Origin: Candidatus Magasanikbacteria bacterium GW2011_GWC2_45_8
GTDB taxonomy: Bacteria; Patescibacteriota; Patescibacteriia; Magasanikbacterales; UBA10146
Length of the DNA: 6,567 nt
Assembly: GCA_001001925.1 (NCBI GenBank)
Contig: LCLH01000035.1
Coordinates: forward strand, 1 to 6,567
Reading direction: 5' to 3'
This document shows, piece after piece, positions 5,449 to 6,567 of this stretch (position 1 is its first letter; each line of letters starts with the position of its first letter). Under the pieces are notes generated by a model that saw only the letters and a list, made by a program, of their open reading frames with translations, was not told where the DNA came from and did no database searches. The position numbers and the translations under genes are program-made.

Positions 5449-6567
5449 ATGAATTTTAAATTTGTTTTATTTATGGCACGGAAAATGTTTGGCGCACAGG
5501 TTCAGCGCGGAAACATTTTATTGGTGGTAATGGTGTTTGGCGCGCTCGCCATCACCACGCTTGTTATGGGCATGAGTAATTTTGCAGTGATGGAAAACCG
5601 CGCCGCTCGAGCAAAAAATCAAAATGAAATTGCATTCCAGATTGCCGAGGCGGGGATAAATTATTATCGCTGGCATTTGGCGCATAATCCCGCGGATCTG
5701 CAAGACGGCACAGGCGCGCCGGGCCCGTATGTGCATGATTATAAAGATAAAAACGGTACTGCGGTGGGAAAATTTAGTTTGGATATTTCCGCTCCACCAA
5801 ACGGTTCTAGTATCATCACCATCAAATCTACAGGGTATTCTCTTGCCAATATCAAAAACAAACGCACGCTGAAAGTTCGCATTGGGTTTCCCTCTTTGAG
5901 CGACTACGGTTTTTTGACCAACAGCGATGTATGGATTGGGGACACGGAAGTCATCCATGGCAAACTGCACGCAAACGGCGGCATACGGTTTGACGGTCAA
6001 GCGGACGCGCCCATCACCAGTGCAAAATCAACATATCAGTGCCAGTCAATGCACGGATCCGGATGCAATAACACTACCAAACCCGGCGTATGGGGATCCG
6101 GCGGTCCGCAGAATTTTTGGAAATTTCCTGTTCCCGGACAGAGTATCACGGCGGAATTTTGTGCCGATAACACAGGTTTCGGGGCAGAGGCCTGTCACAG
6201 CGGTATCGACATAGGTACAGCTAGTAATAGAAATGCAGACATTCTGTCTGCCGGATCCGGAGTGGTTACAAAAGTCCAGAAGAACTGGGCCGGGTTCCGA
6301 AACGGTAATGTTTGTGTATTCCATGGATGGGATGCCAAAGGCAATCCCATAACCACCCATTACGGGCATGTTCGTGGTCCTGACTCCGGTGGTGTCCTGG
6401 GCGGTGATGATGACCTCCTTCACACCCGCCTCGGTCAGACGCCGGGCCTCCTTGAGTATGTCCTCTATGGGCCGGCTTCTTGCCTTGCCCCTGAGGGCCG
6501 GGATGATGCAGTAGGAGCAATAATTCGAGCAGCCCTCGGCGATTTTCAGATAGGCGCTGTAAAAAGG
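5449..6567 (+). CDS. PilX-like pilus protein N-terminal part, running into foreign sequence (chimeric ORF, open at window end)
   Basis: The first ~229 residues (to about 6138) look like a PilX-type minor pilin: a short basic start, QRGN followed by one membrane helix (about 22-46), an ARAKNQNEIAFQIAEAG stretch with the AEAG motif at 66-69, then a beta-rich domain. Near its end are WIGDTEVIHGKLHANGGIRFDG (about 163-184) and GVWGSGG...FWKFPVP. PilX-like proteins lack the Phe-Glu cleavage motif of true pilins and are thought to act in pilus assembly or adhesion. From about residue 229 the frame becomes an M23 peptidase fragment, and from about residue 312 it is the antisense of rimO; it meets no stop before the window end. 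I therefore consider the real gene truncated near 6121-6138 and the rest not its own. ATG 5449 lies 4 bases after the previous stop; ATG 5473 is an alternative start. No Shine-Dalgarno sequence is seen. Confidence 0.8.
   Translation, partial: MNFKFVLFMARKMFGAQVQRGNILLVVMVFGALAITTLVMGMSNFAVMENRAARAKNQNEIAFQIAEAGINYYRWHLAHNPADLQDGTGAPGPYVHDYKDKNGTAVGKFSLDISAPPNGSSIITIKSTGYSLANIKNKRTLKVRIGFPSLSDYGFLTNSDVWIGDTEVIHGKLHANGGIRFDGQADAPITSAKSTYQCQSMHGSGCNNTTKPGVWGSGGPQNFWKFPVPGQSITAEFCADNTGFGAEACHSGIDIGTASNRNADILSAGSGVVTKVQKNWAGFRNGNVCVFHGWDAKGNPITTHYGHVRGPDSGGVLGGDDDLLHTRLGQTPGLLEYVLYGPASCLAPEGRDDAVGAIIRAALGDFQIGAVKR
6124..6387 (+). other. Truncated M23 (LytM-type) zinc endopeptidase domain fragment
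   Basis: This stretch, in the same frame as the PilX-like gene, reads FPVPGQSITAEFC, then ACHSGIDIG, ILSAGSGVVTKVQ, and GNPITTHYGHV. That order is the first two thirds of an M23 peptidoglycan endopeptidase: the HxxxD zinc ligands (H250 and D254 counted from ATG 5449), the dGvV turn, and the Y-x-H-hydrophobic strand. The essential HLHFE-type HxH motif that should follow by roughly 30 residues is absent, because the sequence changes to antisense rimO. Codon choices (more TTC, GAC, ATC, AAG, and an AGA) seem unlike the upstream pilin genes. The domain cannot be active as shown. It may belong to another genome or to a gene elsewhere in this one. Confidence 0.75.
6388..6567 (-). pseudogene. rimO: Internal fragment of rimO (ribosomal protein S12 methylthiotransferase), both ends missing
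   Basis: RimO is a radical-SAM enzyme that methylthiolates an aspartate of ribosomal protein S12. The minus strand read from 6567 gives 60 residues: YLKIAEGCSNYCSYC with the CxxxCxxC cluster-binding cysteines (13, 17 and 20 of the fragment), IIPALRGKARSRPIEDIL, then EAGVKEVIITAQDTT. AQDTT points to RimO rather than MiaB. The N-terminal domain would lie beyond 6567. After the second Thr (6388) the similarity stops; the expected tyrosine-glycine continuation is replaced by unrelated residues, although the frame stays open to 6046. The segment is GC-rich (39 of 60 bases in 6421-6480), unlike the rest of the window, which suggests another genome. It is opposite in strand to all other genes here. 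Confidence 0.85.

Noticed and set aside
6055..6260. The octamer GGATCCGG three times (6055, 6094, 6253), on both sides of junction 1.
   Set aside because: It is short, each copy encodes a Gly-Ser-Gly or similar turn, and no longer repeat surrounds the copies. Not convincing as a recombination site.

Overview
The window looks like about 6.1 kb of a small-genome bacterium, followed by a short 3' end that appears to be stitched from other sequence. I infer Patescibacteria (Candidate Phyla Radiation), Parcubacteria-like, with moderate confidence. The reasons are tightly packed same-strand genes with mostly no Shine-Dalgarno sequence, a cluster of minor pilins of the style common in that group, and mixed AT-rich/GCG-rich codon use. 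No rRNA, tRNA or CRISPR array was seen.

Layout: 1-74 is a short upstream region with an extended -10 promoter candidate. 75-1286 encodes a RarA/MgsA-type AAA+ ATPase that has a good Walker A motif but lacks the Walker B (DE) segment. 1288-2124 encodes a seven-helix membrane protein with two related halves. 2195-2782 encodes a Nudix hydrolase, preceded by a possible 13-codon coupled leader ORF. 2781-2916 is a 136-bp nested palindrome. 2951-4756, 4767-5444 and 5449 onward form a run of three type IV pilin-like genes: a 601-aa prepilin with Ig/carboxypeptidase-regulatory-like domains, a PulJ/PilW-like minor pilin, and a PilX-like protein. Their products would act together at the cell envelope as minor components or adhesive tips of a type IV pilus or pseudopilus. 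The first two need a prepilin peptidase that is not in this window.

The most unusual item is a 63-bp, almost fully self-complementary element (4788-4850). It occupies exactly 21 codons inside the leader peptide of the second pilin and leaves the frame intact, which recalls the protein-coding palindromic elements of Rickettsia. The other notable points are the missing Walker B of RarA and the 3' end. There the PilX-like frame runs into an M23 peptidase fragment around 6121-6138. That fragment is cut before its HxH motif and gives way, around 6370-6388, to a GC-rich antisense fragment of rimO. I read the last ~430 bases as most probably a chimeric join rather than a real fusion gene.
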